A stretch of DNA of 64,000 nucleotides from Acidobacteriota bacterium (lineage in GTDB: Bacteria; Acidobacteriota; Terriglobia; Bryobacterales; Bryobacteraceae). The notes below the pieces were generated by a model. That model was given only the letters and a program-made list of their open reading frames with translations. It did no database searches and was not told the origin of the DNA. Shown here in pieces: positions 48,645 through 58,200 of this stretch (positions are counted from its first letter, which is position 1; every line of letters begins with the position of its first letter). Made by a program: the position numbers and the translations under genes. The stretch is taken from positions 25,380 through 89,379 of the forward strand of contig JAFDVS010000015.1 in NCBI GenBank assembly GCA_018268935.1. The letters run 5' to 3'.

Positions 48645-50270
48645 CTAATTAATCAGAACCAACTTCCCCTCACTCAACTCAATCACTTCCTCCGAATCCC
48701 GAGTCCCATTGGCATACTCCAATTGAATCCGGTACGTCCCCACAGGCAGCGTCACCCGCGTCGGAGCCTTCGCCTTCCACGCTTGCCCATTCACGTAAAT
48801 CGTAGCCCCTGCCGGACCCCGCACCTCAATGCCACCTACCGGCTTCGCCAGCGTAAAGGTAAACTCCAGTTGATCCGGCACCCGCACCCGGCGAATATCC
48901 GTCTTGTATCCATCCAATTCCGCCCGCACATAATGCTCGCCCTTGGCCAAGTCCAAAGTGCAGGGCGTGACACACTTCTGCTCCCCCACCGATACCGTAG
49001 CCCGCAACGGTTCGGAAGAAAACTCCACCGGAACCAGATGCGCCTCCACCGGCGCCGCGGCAGGCGCAGCCTGCGATTTCACCGGCGCAGTAACCACCGC
49101 CGCAGCCTTCGGAGCAGCAGGTTTCGGAGTCACCGTCTGCACGGGAGCAGCCACAGGCTCCGCGACAGGCTTCGCTTCCGGCTGTGTCCACTGCCAGGTG
49201 AGAAACCCTGCCACAATCGTCGCGAATCCAATCCCAAACGCCGCCACCATAGGAAATGGCTTCTTCGCCGGAACGGGTGCCGCGGCCTGCACCGGAGCCG
49301 GAACCTCAGCCGGAGCTTCTACTACCGGCGCCGGTGTCGGCGCCGCCGATCCCCGAATCGTCCGTACCGGCTTCCACGCCTTCTTCGTTTCGCAAGCCGT
49401 CTTCAACACCCGGATAAACTCCACGCAGGACGGATACCGGTCCGCCGATTCCTTCGCCAGCGCCTTCCGCAACACAGCTTCTGCCGCCGCCGGCAGCGTC
49501 GGGTTCAGCGTCCGCACCGAAATCGGATCCTGAAACACGATGTTGTACAACAACCCCGAAATCGACTCCGCCGCGAACGGCTTCTGTCCCGCGATCAGCT
49601 CAAACGCCAGCACCGCCAGCGAAAACTGGTCCGTCTTCGGACCTACCGGTTTGTTCGAGATCTGCTCCGGAGCCATGTAGGAAGGCGTCCCCATCACCAT
49701 CCCCTGCGTCGCCGTCTTCTGCGACCCGATCTTCGCCACTCCAAAATCCGTAATCTTCACCGCACCTTCCGGCGAAAACATCAGGTTTGCCGGCTTTATA
49801 TCCCGATGCAGCACCCCCCGCGAGTGCGCATAATCGAGCGCCACTGCCGTCTGCTCCAGAATCCCCAGCACTTCGCCCGGCGCCAGGTCGCTCTTCAGCA
49901 TCCGCTCAAGCAGTGTCACGCCCTCGACATATTCCATGACGATTGCGGTTGTATTCTCAAAATGCTGAATGTCGTAGATCGTGACGATCCCCGGGTGCGA
50001 CAAAATGCCCGCCGACCGCGCTTCCCGGATCAGCCGTTCCCGCAGTTGTTGCGCGTGCCCGTCTTCGCTCAGGTTGTCCAGATTGATCGTCTTAATTGCC
50101 ACCAGCCGCCCGATGGCCGGATCCTCCGCCAGATACACAACGCCCATGGCCCCACGTCCAAGTTCGCGCACAATCCGGTATCTGCCTAAGGTTTCCAAGT
50201 GGCCGCTCTTTAGGGACAGTGCCGGAGCGGATGAAATTCTCTCCAATTTGTCCGGTACTGTCTCTAGCAT
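48645..50270 (-). CDS. Membrane Ser/Thr protein kinase with PEGA domain
   Basis: About 541 residues from ATG 50270 (an in-frame TTG at 50291 is possible). The kinase domain is at residues about 30-285: LGRGAMGVVYLAED, VAIKTINL, catalytic HRDIKPANLM, DFGVAKIG and the APE-like MAPEQISNKPV. A Pro/Ala-rich linker leads to one membrane helix (FPMVAAFGIGFATIVAGFLT). Outside it, a second Ala/Pro-rich linker and a PEGA-type beta domain follow (PLRATVSVGEQKCVTPCTL, GIEVRGPAGATIYVNGQAWK). Such kinases sense envelope signals and phosphorylate FHA proteins; the FHA-sigma54 regulator of this window is a possible but unproven partner. Confidence 0.94.
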   Translation of the reverse strand: MLETVPDKLERISSAPALSLKSGHLETLGRYRIVRELGRGAMGVVYLAEDPAIGRLVAIKTINLDNLSEDGHAQQLRERLIREARSAGILSHPGIVTIYDIQHFENTTAIVMEYVEGVTLLERMLKSDLAPGEVLGILEQTAVALDYAHSRGVLHRDIKPANLMFSPEGAVKITDFGVAKIGSQKTATQGMVMGTPSYMAPEQISNKPVGPKTDQFSLAVLAFELIAGQKPFAAESISGLLYNIVFQDPISVRTLNPTLPAAAEAVLRKALAKESADRYPSCVEFIRVLKTACETKKAWKPVRTIRGSAAPTPAPVVEAPAEVPAPVQAAAPVPAKKPFPMVAAFGIGFATIVAGFLTWQWTQPEAKPVAEPVAAPVQTVTPKPAAPKAAAVVTAPVKSQAAPAAAPVEAHLVPVEFSSEPLRATVSVGEQKCVTPCTLDLAKGEHYVRAELDGYKTDIRRVRVPDQLEFTFTLAKPVGGIEVRGPAGATIYVNGQAWKAKAPTRVTLPVGTYRIQLEYANGTRDSEEVIELSEGKLVLIN

Positions 50271-50325
50271 ATACCGATACGCGGAAACCAACCCGGAAAT
50301 CCATCATCCGCGCCGGCGCTAGGAT

Positions 50326-50802
50326 TCAATGGGAGGAAAACGTGCCATGCTCTCGATAGTGCTTGAGCCATGGGGCAAGCGGTACCTCGGGGATTCGCAC
50401 CCCAAGGCAAGGCTCTCTTTCCGCACTGGGTGTCAGAAGACTGATAACCAAGTAGTCCACCAGTTCGTTCGCCGTGTCAATGAACTGAACCACTTCCTGG
50501 TAAGTGACCGCCGGTTCTCCTCTTACGAACAGAATCCGCTCCACCTTCGTCCGGTAGAACTGATGGAGCTGCACTTCAATTTCCTTTTTGCTCTTCCTTT
50601 CTCCGTTCAGCTTCACTCCAAATCTGCCCACTTCGGCAACAAGTTGGTCGCCATCTCCACATAGGTAGGGAGGCACTATTCTTGAAGGCAGAATGATGGG
50701 AAGACCGTACGGGACATCGAGAACCGCTGGCAACAGGGAAAGCACCAGAAGCACGCTGGCGAACGGTGCGAGGACGAATTGACATTTATGTATTCCCGGC
50801 AC
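50326..50802 (-). CDS. Orphan ExbD/TolR-like protein lacking the membrane aspartate
   Basis: A 158-residue protein starting at GTG 50802 after AAAGG. An N-terminal hydrophobic helix (FVLAPFASVLLVLSLL) is followed by a periplasmic domain of ExbD/TolR type: GRFGVKLNGERKSKKEIEVQ, then RTKVERILFVRGEPAVTYQE, then VVQFIDTANELVDYLVISLL. In working ExbD/TolR/MotB-like stators the helix carries an Asp (P-L-I-D-V-L-L) used for proton flow; here the aligned position is Ser (P-F-A-S-V-L-L). No ExbB/TolQ or TonB gene is nearby. It lies downstream of the TPR kinase gene on the same strand after 112 bp. A non-motor or decayed role is likely. Confidence 0.75.
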   Translation of the reverse strand: MPGIHKCQFVLAPFASVLLVLSLLPAVLDVPYGLPIILPSRIVPPYLCGDGDQLVAEVGRFGVKLNGERKSKKEIEVQLHQFYRTKVERILFVRGEPAVTYQEVVQFIDTANELVDYLVISLLTPSAEREPCLGVRIPEVPLAPWLKHYREHGTFSSH

Positions 50803-50914
50803 AAACCTTTGGACGCCGCCGCAAGCGGTGAGGTGCCCGGCTGGATCGGTTGGGGAGGGCTAAGTTGGCGGAGAGTCAGGCTGGAAGTCGGAAATCGCTG
50901 GCTAAGACGCAGCC

Positions 50915-53653
50915 TCACCTTGCGCACCCGCTCAACGCGCTCTTCACCTCATCCCATCGCAACCTGTCCCGGGAAAACATCGCGCTCTGCTTCCCCAGCC
51001 GCCCATACTCGGCATCACTCCTCTCCAACCAGGAACAGGATTCCCCATCGCCCAGTTCGCGCAAGATCAGCCCCATGCCGGAATACGCAAAAGGCAAATG
51101 ATACTTCGCCCGCGCATTGCCCGTCACCAGCCGCACATAGTATTCCGCCGCATCCACCGATTGCTGCGCCGCCTGCAGGGCTTCCCGCCGCTTCCCGGAG
51201 CGGGCCAGGCCCAACCCCAATCCACGCCAGGACGTGTATAGCGTGATTCGAATCAATGCTTCGCTCGCATCCGTGGCCAGCACTTTCTCGCATACCGCGA
51301 TGCTCTCGCGATAAGACTCCACCGCCCCCTGCCACTCGCCCGCCGATCGCTGCGCATCGCCCTTTCGCATCAGGGCGAAAGCCCATCCTTCGCGCATCCG
51401 GTTGTCGTTGGGCGTGACATGCTCCAGCCTCCGGTAGAAATCCACCGCGCGGCCCAACTGCACGATCGCCTCCCCATACACCGCCGAGGACACCAATGCA
51501 CTTCCCAGCCGTTGCAAAGAATCAGCCAGGTCCAGCGTCGCCCGATTATCGGAACGATCGCGTGCGGCGGCCGTCTCCGCAAGTGCCGCCATTTTCCGGT
51601 ACACATCAATCGCCGCGGCCGCGCCTCCCAGCGATGGCAGCGCCGGAGTCCCCAGCACATCGGCGGCCCGGCTATAAGCGACAATCAGCGCATGCTGCGC
51701 CTCCGAAGAGTCCGGCGATTCTCTCGCCTGCGCCTCCCGCAACGTCAACGCCGCTTGTGCGTGCGGCAACGCTTCCTTCAGATTCCCATTCAACTGCAGC
51801 GAATTACTGTGATCCTCCTCGGCTACCGCCAGCTTGACCGTGGCCTCCTGCGAAGGATTCTCCTTGTACAACTCCCTCCGTAACGCCAAGTGCTTCGTCG
51901 AACTATCCAGCGCATCGGCAAACAACCCTTGCCGCGCCTGCACCGGAGACAACCGTTCATAAACCGACGCCAGCCGCATCCGGTATTCAGACCCCTTGCT
52001 TTGCTTGACCAGCGGCTCCATTAACAACAAGGCCCGGCCGTAGGAACCAAGTGCTTCCCGCAGCGCCCCGTTATGCGCCAGGTTATCTCCCACCTTCGTA
52101 TGCAACGCGGCCACGCGGCTCGCTTGCACCGGCCCCGCCGGCGCAGCCGCCAGCAGATCCAAAGCCTTGCGATAACTGGCAATTGCACCAGGAATGTCCC
52201 CCAGATGGGCCCCTTGCACTCCACCCTGCACATCGCCGATCCGCTCATAGGCAGAGGCGAGATCCGATTCCAGTGCTTTGTCCCCCGATGCGTCCCGCGC
52301 CAGCCCGTCCAGATACTCCAATCCGATCGTCACGATCCTCTTACGGGCCTTGGTCGACCCCGATAGATCGCGAATCTCGTCGTGCACATCGTAAAGCAGC
52401 GAACTCGCCAGCTTCCGAAGCTGCTCAAAGCGCCGCTCCGACCGTCGCGCGTGAAACACCGAAATCGCTGTCCCCGAGATCAGGCTCACTGCGACAACCA
52501 CCGCCGCAATCACCGGCACACGATTGCGGCGCACAAACTTGGCCGTCCGATATGTGAGCGTATCCGCCCGGGCATGCACCGGCCGGTTGCCCAGCGCGCG
52601 GCGCAGATCATCCGCCAGGTGTTCCGCCGTCGCGTAGCGCCGTTCCGGCTCCTTACGCAACGCCATTAGGACTATGTTGTCCAGGTCCCCGTCGATCCAG
52701 CCGGCCTCCGGCGCCCTCCGGCTCGGCGGCTCCGGCATCTCCCTGCATAGGATCGCCTCGATCTCCTTCGCCGCAAGACCGGAAAATTGAAACGCCGGCT
52801 TGCCGGCCAGCAACTCGTACAGCACCGTACCCAGTGAGTACACATCGGAGGCCGCGCTCACCGGCAGCCCCATTGCCTGCTCCGGACTCGCATAGGCAGG
52901 CGTCATCATCCGCACCCCCACCGTCGGCTCCAGTGCCGTCTCCGAGAACGACGCGCTCTCTTCCGGTTCCAGCGCCTTCGCGATACCAAAATCCAGCAGC
53001 TTCACTGATCCCTCGGGCGTCACCAGGATGTTCCCCGGCTTCAGATCCCGATGCACTACCATATGCCGGTGAGCATGTTGCACGGCCGCGCATACTTCCA
53101 GAAACAGATGGATGCGCGCCGCAACCCCTAGCCCGCGCTCCCGGCAATGCCGCGTAAGCGGCAGCCCTTCCACAAACTCCATCACAAAATAGGGACGCCC
53201 ATCCTCCGCCGAACCGCCATCCAGCATCCGCGCGATATTCGGGTGGTCCAGCCGGGCCAGAATATTGCGCTCACTGCGGAATCGAGCCAGCACCAACTCG
53301 GTGTCCATCCCCCGTTTGACCAGCTTCACCGCTACCTTCTTGTGGAAGGCGTCATCGTCCCGCACCGCCGAGTAGACAATCCCCATCCCCCCTCGACCGA
53401 TCACTCCAGTGATACGGTACGCACCCAACCGTTCAGGATGCCGTTCCTGGCTGGCCCAGGCCGCCGATGCCGCCCCTACCGCGTCCGCAATGTCGACTCC
53501 CGATGCATCGTAGGCAAGCAGCGATTCCACTTCCCGCCGCATCTCGCCATCCCCCGCACAGGCCTTGTCCAGGTAACCCGCACGTGTCGAAGGCGCCAAC
53601 TCCATCGCCGCCTGAAATACAGCGTCAATCGCCTTGTAGCGTTCCGGTGTCAT
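50915..53653 (-). CDS. Membrane Ser/Thr protein kinase with C-terminal TPR domain
   Basis: A 912-residue protein. The first 75 residues are the helical leader common in Acidobacteriota kinases (RYKAIDAVFQAAMELAPSTR then GYLDKAC). The kinase domain spans about 78-345: IGRGGMGIVYSAVRDD, VAVKLVKRG, VVHRDLKPGNIL, DFGIAKALE and TPAYASPEQAMG. One membrane helix (VPVIAAVVVAVSLISGTAIS) is at about 375-400. The rest is a long series of TPR helices (SVYERLSPVQARQGLFADAL, LDLADSLQRLGSALVSSAVY) outside or at the membrane, which probably bind partner proteins. Promoter elements were not recognised in the 134 bp shared with the divergent Fic gene. Confidence 0.95.
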   Translation of the reverse strand: MTPERYKAIDAVFQAAMELAPSTRAGYLDKACAGDGEMRREVESLLAYDASGVDIADAVGAASAAWASQERHPERLGAYRITGVIGRGGMGIVYSAVRDDDAFHKKVAVKLVKRGMDTELVLARFRSERNILARLDHPNIARMLDGGSAEDGRPYFVMEFVEGLPLTRHCRERGLGVAARIHLFLEVCAAVQHAHRHMVVHRDLKPGNILVTPEGSVKLLDFGIAKALEPEESASFSETALEPTVGVRMMTPAYASPEQAMGLPVSAASDVYSLGTVLYELLAGKPAFQFSGLAAKEIEAILCREMPEPPSRRAPEAGWIDGDLDNIVLMALRKEPERRYATAEHLADDLRRALGNRPVHARADTLTYRTAKFVRRNRVPVIAAVVVAVSLISGTAISVFHARRSERRFEQLRKLASSLLYDVHDEIRDLSGSTKARKRIVTIGLEYLDGLARDASGDKALESDLASAYERIGDVQGGVQGAHLGDIPGAIASYRKALDLLAAAPAGPVQASRVAALHTKVGDNLAHNGALREALGSYGRALLLMEPLVKQSKGSEYRMRLASVYERLSPVQARQGLFADALDSSTKHLALRRELYKENPSQEATVKLAVAEEDHSNSLQLNGNLKEALPHAQAALTLREAQARESPDSSEAQHALIVAYSRAADVLGTPALPSLGGAAAAIDVYRKMAALAETAAARDRSDNRATLDLADSLQRLGSALVSSAVYGEAIVQLGRAVDFYRRLEHVTPNDNRMREGWAFALMRKGDAQRSAGEWQGAVESYRESIAVCEKVLATDASEALIRITLYTSWRGLGLGLARSGKRREALQAAQQSVDAAEYYVRLVTGNARAKYHLPFAYSGMGLILRELGDGESCSWLERSDAEYGRLGKQSAMFSRDRLRWDEVKSALSGCAR

Positions 53654-53787
53654 TCCGCTTGTGAGGAAATTTTATCGCAGGAGAACCCATGTATCGTGCA
53701 GAGCGGACCGCGAAGCGGACATAGATGCGGCTAGATCTAGTCATTAAGTAATTGATAGAATGTAAGATATAGGATGAAAAAGAGGAC

Positions 53788-55002
53788 ATGAAACCGGACA
53801 TAGCAGCGGACGATCGAGGAGAATTGGCCACAGTAATGGAGCCGCTCTTGCTCGCAGATGGCTACCGCCGTCGCGGGCCCATTACCGACCTTGCTTTGGA
53901 ACTGGCCCAGAAATCCGCCGGCTTCCGCCGCAGTTTGCCGGAAAGTCTCCTCCCTTCTTTGGCCGACCTTGTCCGTTCGATGAACTGTTACTACTCAAAC
54001 CTCATCGAAGGCCACGATACGCATCCGATTGACATCGAACGCGCCCTCCGGAACGACTACAGCAACGATGCCCGCAAACGCGATCTGCAACTGGAGGCCA
54101 AGGCGCACATCACAGTCCAACTGTGGATTGATAGCGGCGCTCTGCGCGGAGGACACGCAGTTACGAAGGAAAGTATCTGTGAGATTCATCGCCGATTCTG
54201 CCAGCTGCTTCCCAATGACCTGTTGTGGGTGGATGATTCCGCCACAAAACAGCGGCTTGCGGTTGTGCCAGGACAACTTCGCCTGCGAGACGTTCAAGTC
54301 GGACGACATGTAGCGATCAGCTGCGGCGCACTCCCCCGCTTCCTCACGCGTTTCTCGCAAGTCTACGGGCGGCTCGGGAAAACCGAGCACATCATTGCAG
54401 TAGCAGCGGCGCACCATCGGCTACTGTGGATGCACCCCTTCCTCGACGCAAACGGCCGCGTCGCTCGTTTAATGTCTCACGCCCAGTTGCTGGAATTGCT
54501 CGATACGGGAGCCTTATGGTCCGTGGCCAGAGGCCTTGCACGCAATGCGCAAGAGTACAAGATACTCCTCGCCAACTGCGACAACCTACGCCGCAACGAT
54601 CTGGACGGCAGGGGAACATTGAGTGAAGAAGCACTGGGCGCCTTCACTGAATTCTTCCTCAAGGTGTGCCTCGATCAGGTCACCTTTATGGAAGGCCTTA
54701 TGCAACCTCACCGGCTACGCAACCGCATCCTCCTCTGGGCAGCCGAGGAAGCCCGCTTGGGCGAACTGCCCGTCAAAGCAGGCGCAATTCTCGAAGCTGT
54801 CCTCTACCGCGGGGAACTGCCCCGAGGCGATGCCGCCGCGGTTCTCGCGACCGGCGAGCGCCAGGCCCGCAGAATCGTCTCCGATTTGCTGAACAAGGGA
54901 GTTCTCATCTCCGAAAGCCCGCGCGCCCCGCTATGCCTTGCATTCCCGGCCACTCTTGCCTCGCGTTGGATGCCGGGATTGTTCCCGGAAAAACTGGATT
55001 GA
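53788..55002 (+). CDS. Fic-domain protein (AMPylase-like) with N-terminal inhibitory motif
   Basis: A 404-residue protein with AAAGAGGA before the ATG. The Fic active site is MHPFLDANGRVARL with catalytic H216. The autoinhibitory helix motif (S/T)xxxE(G/N) is at S70-G75 in YYSNLIEGH, upstream of the core, so this is a class II Fic protein. The C-terminal 130 residues carry a winged-helix-like segment (LPRGDAAAVLATGERQARRI then VSDLLNKGVLISES), typical of the large Fic subgroup that binds DNA or a partner. Such enzymes transfer AMP to protein hydroxyl groups once the inhibitory Glu is moved. A perfect palindrome CTAGATCTAG at 53731-53740 in the divergent region could be an operator. No separate antitoxin gene is adjacent. 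Confidence 0.93.
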   Translation: MKPDIAADDRGELATVMEPLLLADGYRRRGPITDLALELAQKSAGFRRSLPESLLPSLADLVRSMNCYYSNLIEGHDTHPIDIERALRNDYSNDARKRDLQLEAKAHITVQLWIDSGALRGGHAVTKESICEIHRRFCQLLPNDLLWVDDSATKQRLAVVPGQLRLRDVQVGRHVAISCGALPRFLTRFSQVYGRLGKTEHIIAVAAAHHRLLWMHPFLDANGRVARLMSHAQLLELLDTGALWSVARGLARNAQEYKILLANCDNLRRNDLDGRGTLSEEALGAFTEFFLKVCLDQVTFMEGLMQPHRLRNRILLWAAEEARLGELPVKAGAILEAVLYRGELPRGDAAAVLATGERQARRIVSDLLNKGVLISESPRAPLCLAFPATLASRWMPGLFPEKLD

Positions 55003-55130
55003 GCAGTTCACTTGGCCAACAGCCTGTGGAGTTTCGGACTAGGGCACGGTATGAAGTGATCGGCATAGGAACGAAACCGGTTGCAAAACTAGAACAGCGG
55101 CCCGCTCTACAGGAGCGGGGTGCTCAACGC

Positions 55131-55184
55131 GATGCGGTCCAGGTAACCCGCCCGGTCGAAGGCGCTATCGCACACGAAAGTCAC
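55131..55184 (-). pseudogene. Short remnant of a Ser/Thr kinase gene leader
   Basis: On the minus strand this stretch reads VTFVCDSAFDRAGYLDRI in one frame. The part FDRAGYLD matches the leader of the nearby TPR kinase (TRAGYLDKAC), and the DNA TCCAGGTAACCCGC is shared by both copies. There is no start, kinase domain or extended frame, so it looks like a leftover of a duplicated or deleted kinase gene. A perfect 7-bp hairpin (CCCGCTC / GAGCGGG at 55101-55119) lies next to it. Confidence 0.35.
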
Positions 55185-55207
55185 CTAAAGTGCTTAAAAC
55201 GCAAGGA

Positions 55208-55235
55208 TCTCGGCAAACTCTCGGCATTCTCTCGG
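55208..55235 (+). promoter_or_regulatory. Three TCTCGG direct repeats with 11-bp period upstream of the giant repeat protein
   Basis: TCTCGG occurs at 55208-55213, 55219-55224 and 55230-55235, exactly one helical turn apart. A TACACT -10-like hexamer follows at 55258-55263, and the gene starts at 55279 or 55288. The layout fits activation by an OmpR/PhoB-type regulator bound over the -35 region. Confidence 0.55.
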
Positions 55236-55278
55236 GACTTGGCCCCCCTCCTCTCCGTACACTTTCCCACAAAGGGAC

Positions 55279-58200
55279 ATGATCAGGATGCAACTCGTTC
55301 GGAGGATCGCGCTCGCTCTGTTCACCTGCGGAGCCGTTTCACTTCCCGCCCAAACCACAATCACAGGTTCCGGCCGCCTCGAATTGGAGCGCGTGGTCGC
55401 CACGCTCCGGCCTTCCAATGCCCCCGTCACCGGGCGTCAAAGCATCTCCCAGACCACCGCGGGGTTTTCCCTCACCATCAGGCACACCAGCACGGCTGAC
55501 AACGTTACCGTCTCCCTCGCCCTCGACACCGCTCCTCTCAACTTCAGCTACGTCGAGTTCGCCGGAGGCGCCAACGGTGAGGTTCGCTTCACTCCCGATG
55601 TCGCCGTCAAGCTCGACCTCACCGTCCAAAGCGCCACCAATAGCACCAGTCTCGTCCAGTTTTCCGAAGGCCCACTCGGCAACCCCTGCCGCGGAACGCT
55701 GGCCACCTCAACCACCGAAACTCGCTCCTGCCGCCTGACTACCTTCAATACCACCCAGTTGGAAGGCCGGCCGGTCGTTACCATCCCGTTCACTATCAAT
55801 ACCTCCAACATGGGCTTCTGGAACGTCGTCGCCTACTTTCGGTTCGGCGCCGGTCCAAAACCCCCCGACATCACAATCTCCGATAATTTCCCCGCCATCG
55901 GCGAAAAGATCTGGGGGCCACCCGCCCTCATGCCCCAATTCTCCGCCACTGTTGACTACACTGCTCCCACCGACGCTGAGGTGACCGTCGAACTCGTCAA
56001 CACGGAAGAACTGATCATTCAGTACCGGACCGTCAACGTCCCGGCGGGTGCCGGAACCCTGGTATTCAGTTTCCCGCAAGCGCCCTTCCGGGCACTCACT
56101 CTGGCCGAAACAGAATGGAGATTGCGGGCCGTTCTCCTCACTAAAGCTCCCGACGGCAAACCCGTCTTCACCACTAGCAACGTCATCAATTACACACTCG
56201 TCCTTGCTCCTGGCTTCGAAGGCGAGCGCGGATGCATGGTTGGCGTCAAATTCGACCACTTTGCACAAGACCAGATCGATGCCGGAGCGGTGATTCGCGG
56301 CTGTTCCCCCGGCATCAGACTGTTGGTCGTTCATGAAGCCTCCAGTGGCGTCACCCTCTCGGGATTACGCCAGGGACGTTGGGGCCAGGAGGATCGAGGA
56401 AGCTTCATCCTTCCTCCCATCGACCTCGATGGCCTCTACCTTGTGGACATTGCACTGGAGCCTTTTGAAGTCTATCCACCCACCAACATCGATAACTACC
56501 AGGTTCGCTTCTTCGCCATCAATAAAGGCACTGCTCAAATCGTACGGGCCGACCCAATTACAGTCCCCGTCGAGGCGGTCAACATCACCGGCTGCGTTCC
56601 CGCACCCGAGTCCTTCATCCCTCTTGCCGCTACAGATGTCACTTGCACCGTTGAGGCCTCCACTTGGCGCTCGGCCCGTGCTTTGATGCGCTCCACCCAA
56701 AAAGTCGGCAAAGACCTCGTCACCACTCTCGACCCGCAAACCCATTCCGCCTTCGCTGATCAGTTCAAACTTGCCGCCGGCGACACCCTGGATGGAACGC
56801 AGACCCAATACTATCTCGCGCCTCTCACGGCAAACGACACCTATACAGCAAAATCCCGCGCCGTCTTCTTCCGCCGTATCCCCCAGTCTCTTGACGATGC
56901 AATCGTCACAGTCGGCCGCGACAGGGTCTCTGACTTCATCTCCGGCAGCCTCACCATTGCCAATGGCTTAGCTCTGCCTGGCAAGCTCGGCTCGGTCGCT
57001 CGCAAGGCCTCCGATATCTGCTCAGGGGCCAGCACGGGCACAGCCAAAGGGCTAGCCGCCCAAGCCATGGCAGACTTCCTGAGCGTCGCCACTTCGAAAA
57101 AAGCGGATTGCCTTTCTAAGGCTCAAGCAGCTCTCGAACAGTTCCTTGGCCGCGGCGCGGCCCGTGCCGCGGGCGCCGCATCGAATCTTCTCTTCCTCCC
57201 CATCGCCAGCACCTGGACTTTCGATACCCCGCAGCCCTCGGGCGGAGCCTTCGCCGCCGCACTCAAACTGCAATACACCGCGGAAGCGCTCCCTGCTCAC
57301 CCCGAGTTCGACGAGTCGAAACTGCGCCTCATCTCCTGGGATCCCGACACCGGCGTCTTCGAAATCCTCCCCTCCACCCTCGATCTCACCACCCGCACCG
57401 TCACCACGTCTCTGCGTAGCCTGGCGCCCTACTACACCCTCGCCATGATTGAGCCGGCGCAAAAATCCTATCTGCGCTCCCCGATCGTCCTCGCCGGGTC
57501 CAGCCTGTCTTCTTCCCTCGCCCTCAATAACCCGGCGGCTTCTGCCGGCAGCTTCTCGTTCAACGCCTACGACTCCGAAGGCGCAAGTGCCGGTGGCCAA
57601 TCCGTGCCGCAACCATTGACCGCGGGCGCCTCCGCACAAGCGACAGGCACGGCTGCAACAATCCTCAATCCCCAAAACGGCCGGGCCTCCGGTTGGGTTG
57701 AGGTCACTGCCGAGCGCACCGAAGCCACCGGTGTGCAGGTACTCTCCGGCGGTGGCGTGCTCGACGTTCTCCCCCTCGAAAAGGAACGCAGCAACTCCTG
57801 GCTGCTCTCCGTCGTCGAACAGGATGAGAATTTCACCACCCAAATCCATCTGGCCAACTCCGCCAACGCTTATGCCCCCGTCACCTGTGACCTGCGCCGC
57901 CCCGACGGTACCAGCGCCGGCGTCTGGACCGGCAATATCGAACCCAAAGGAAAGCTCAGCCTCAGCCTGAGCGCCATGTTCCCTGGCTTACCCACTCCGT
58001 TCCGTGGCTACCTCTCCGTCATCGCCGAACAGGACATCACCGCCGCCGCCCTGCTGCAATCATCCAGCGCCCTCGATGCCGTTGCCGGGAAACTCGCCCT
58101 GCCCCCATCCGCGCAGAGCCGGCTCTATGCTCCTGTCGTTGGCGCCGCCTCCATCGCCGCCCGTCTCTCCCTCGTCAATCTCGGAACCCAATCAGCCTCG

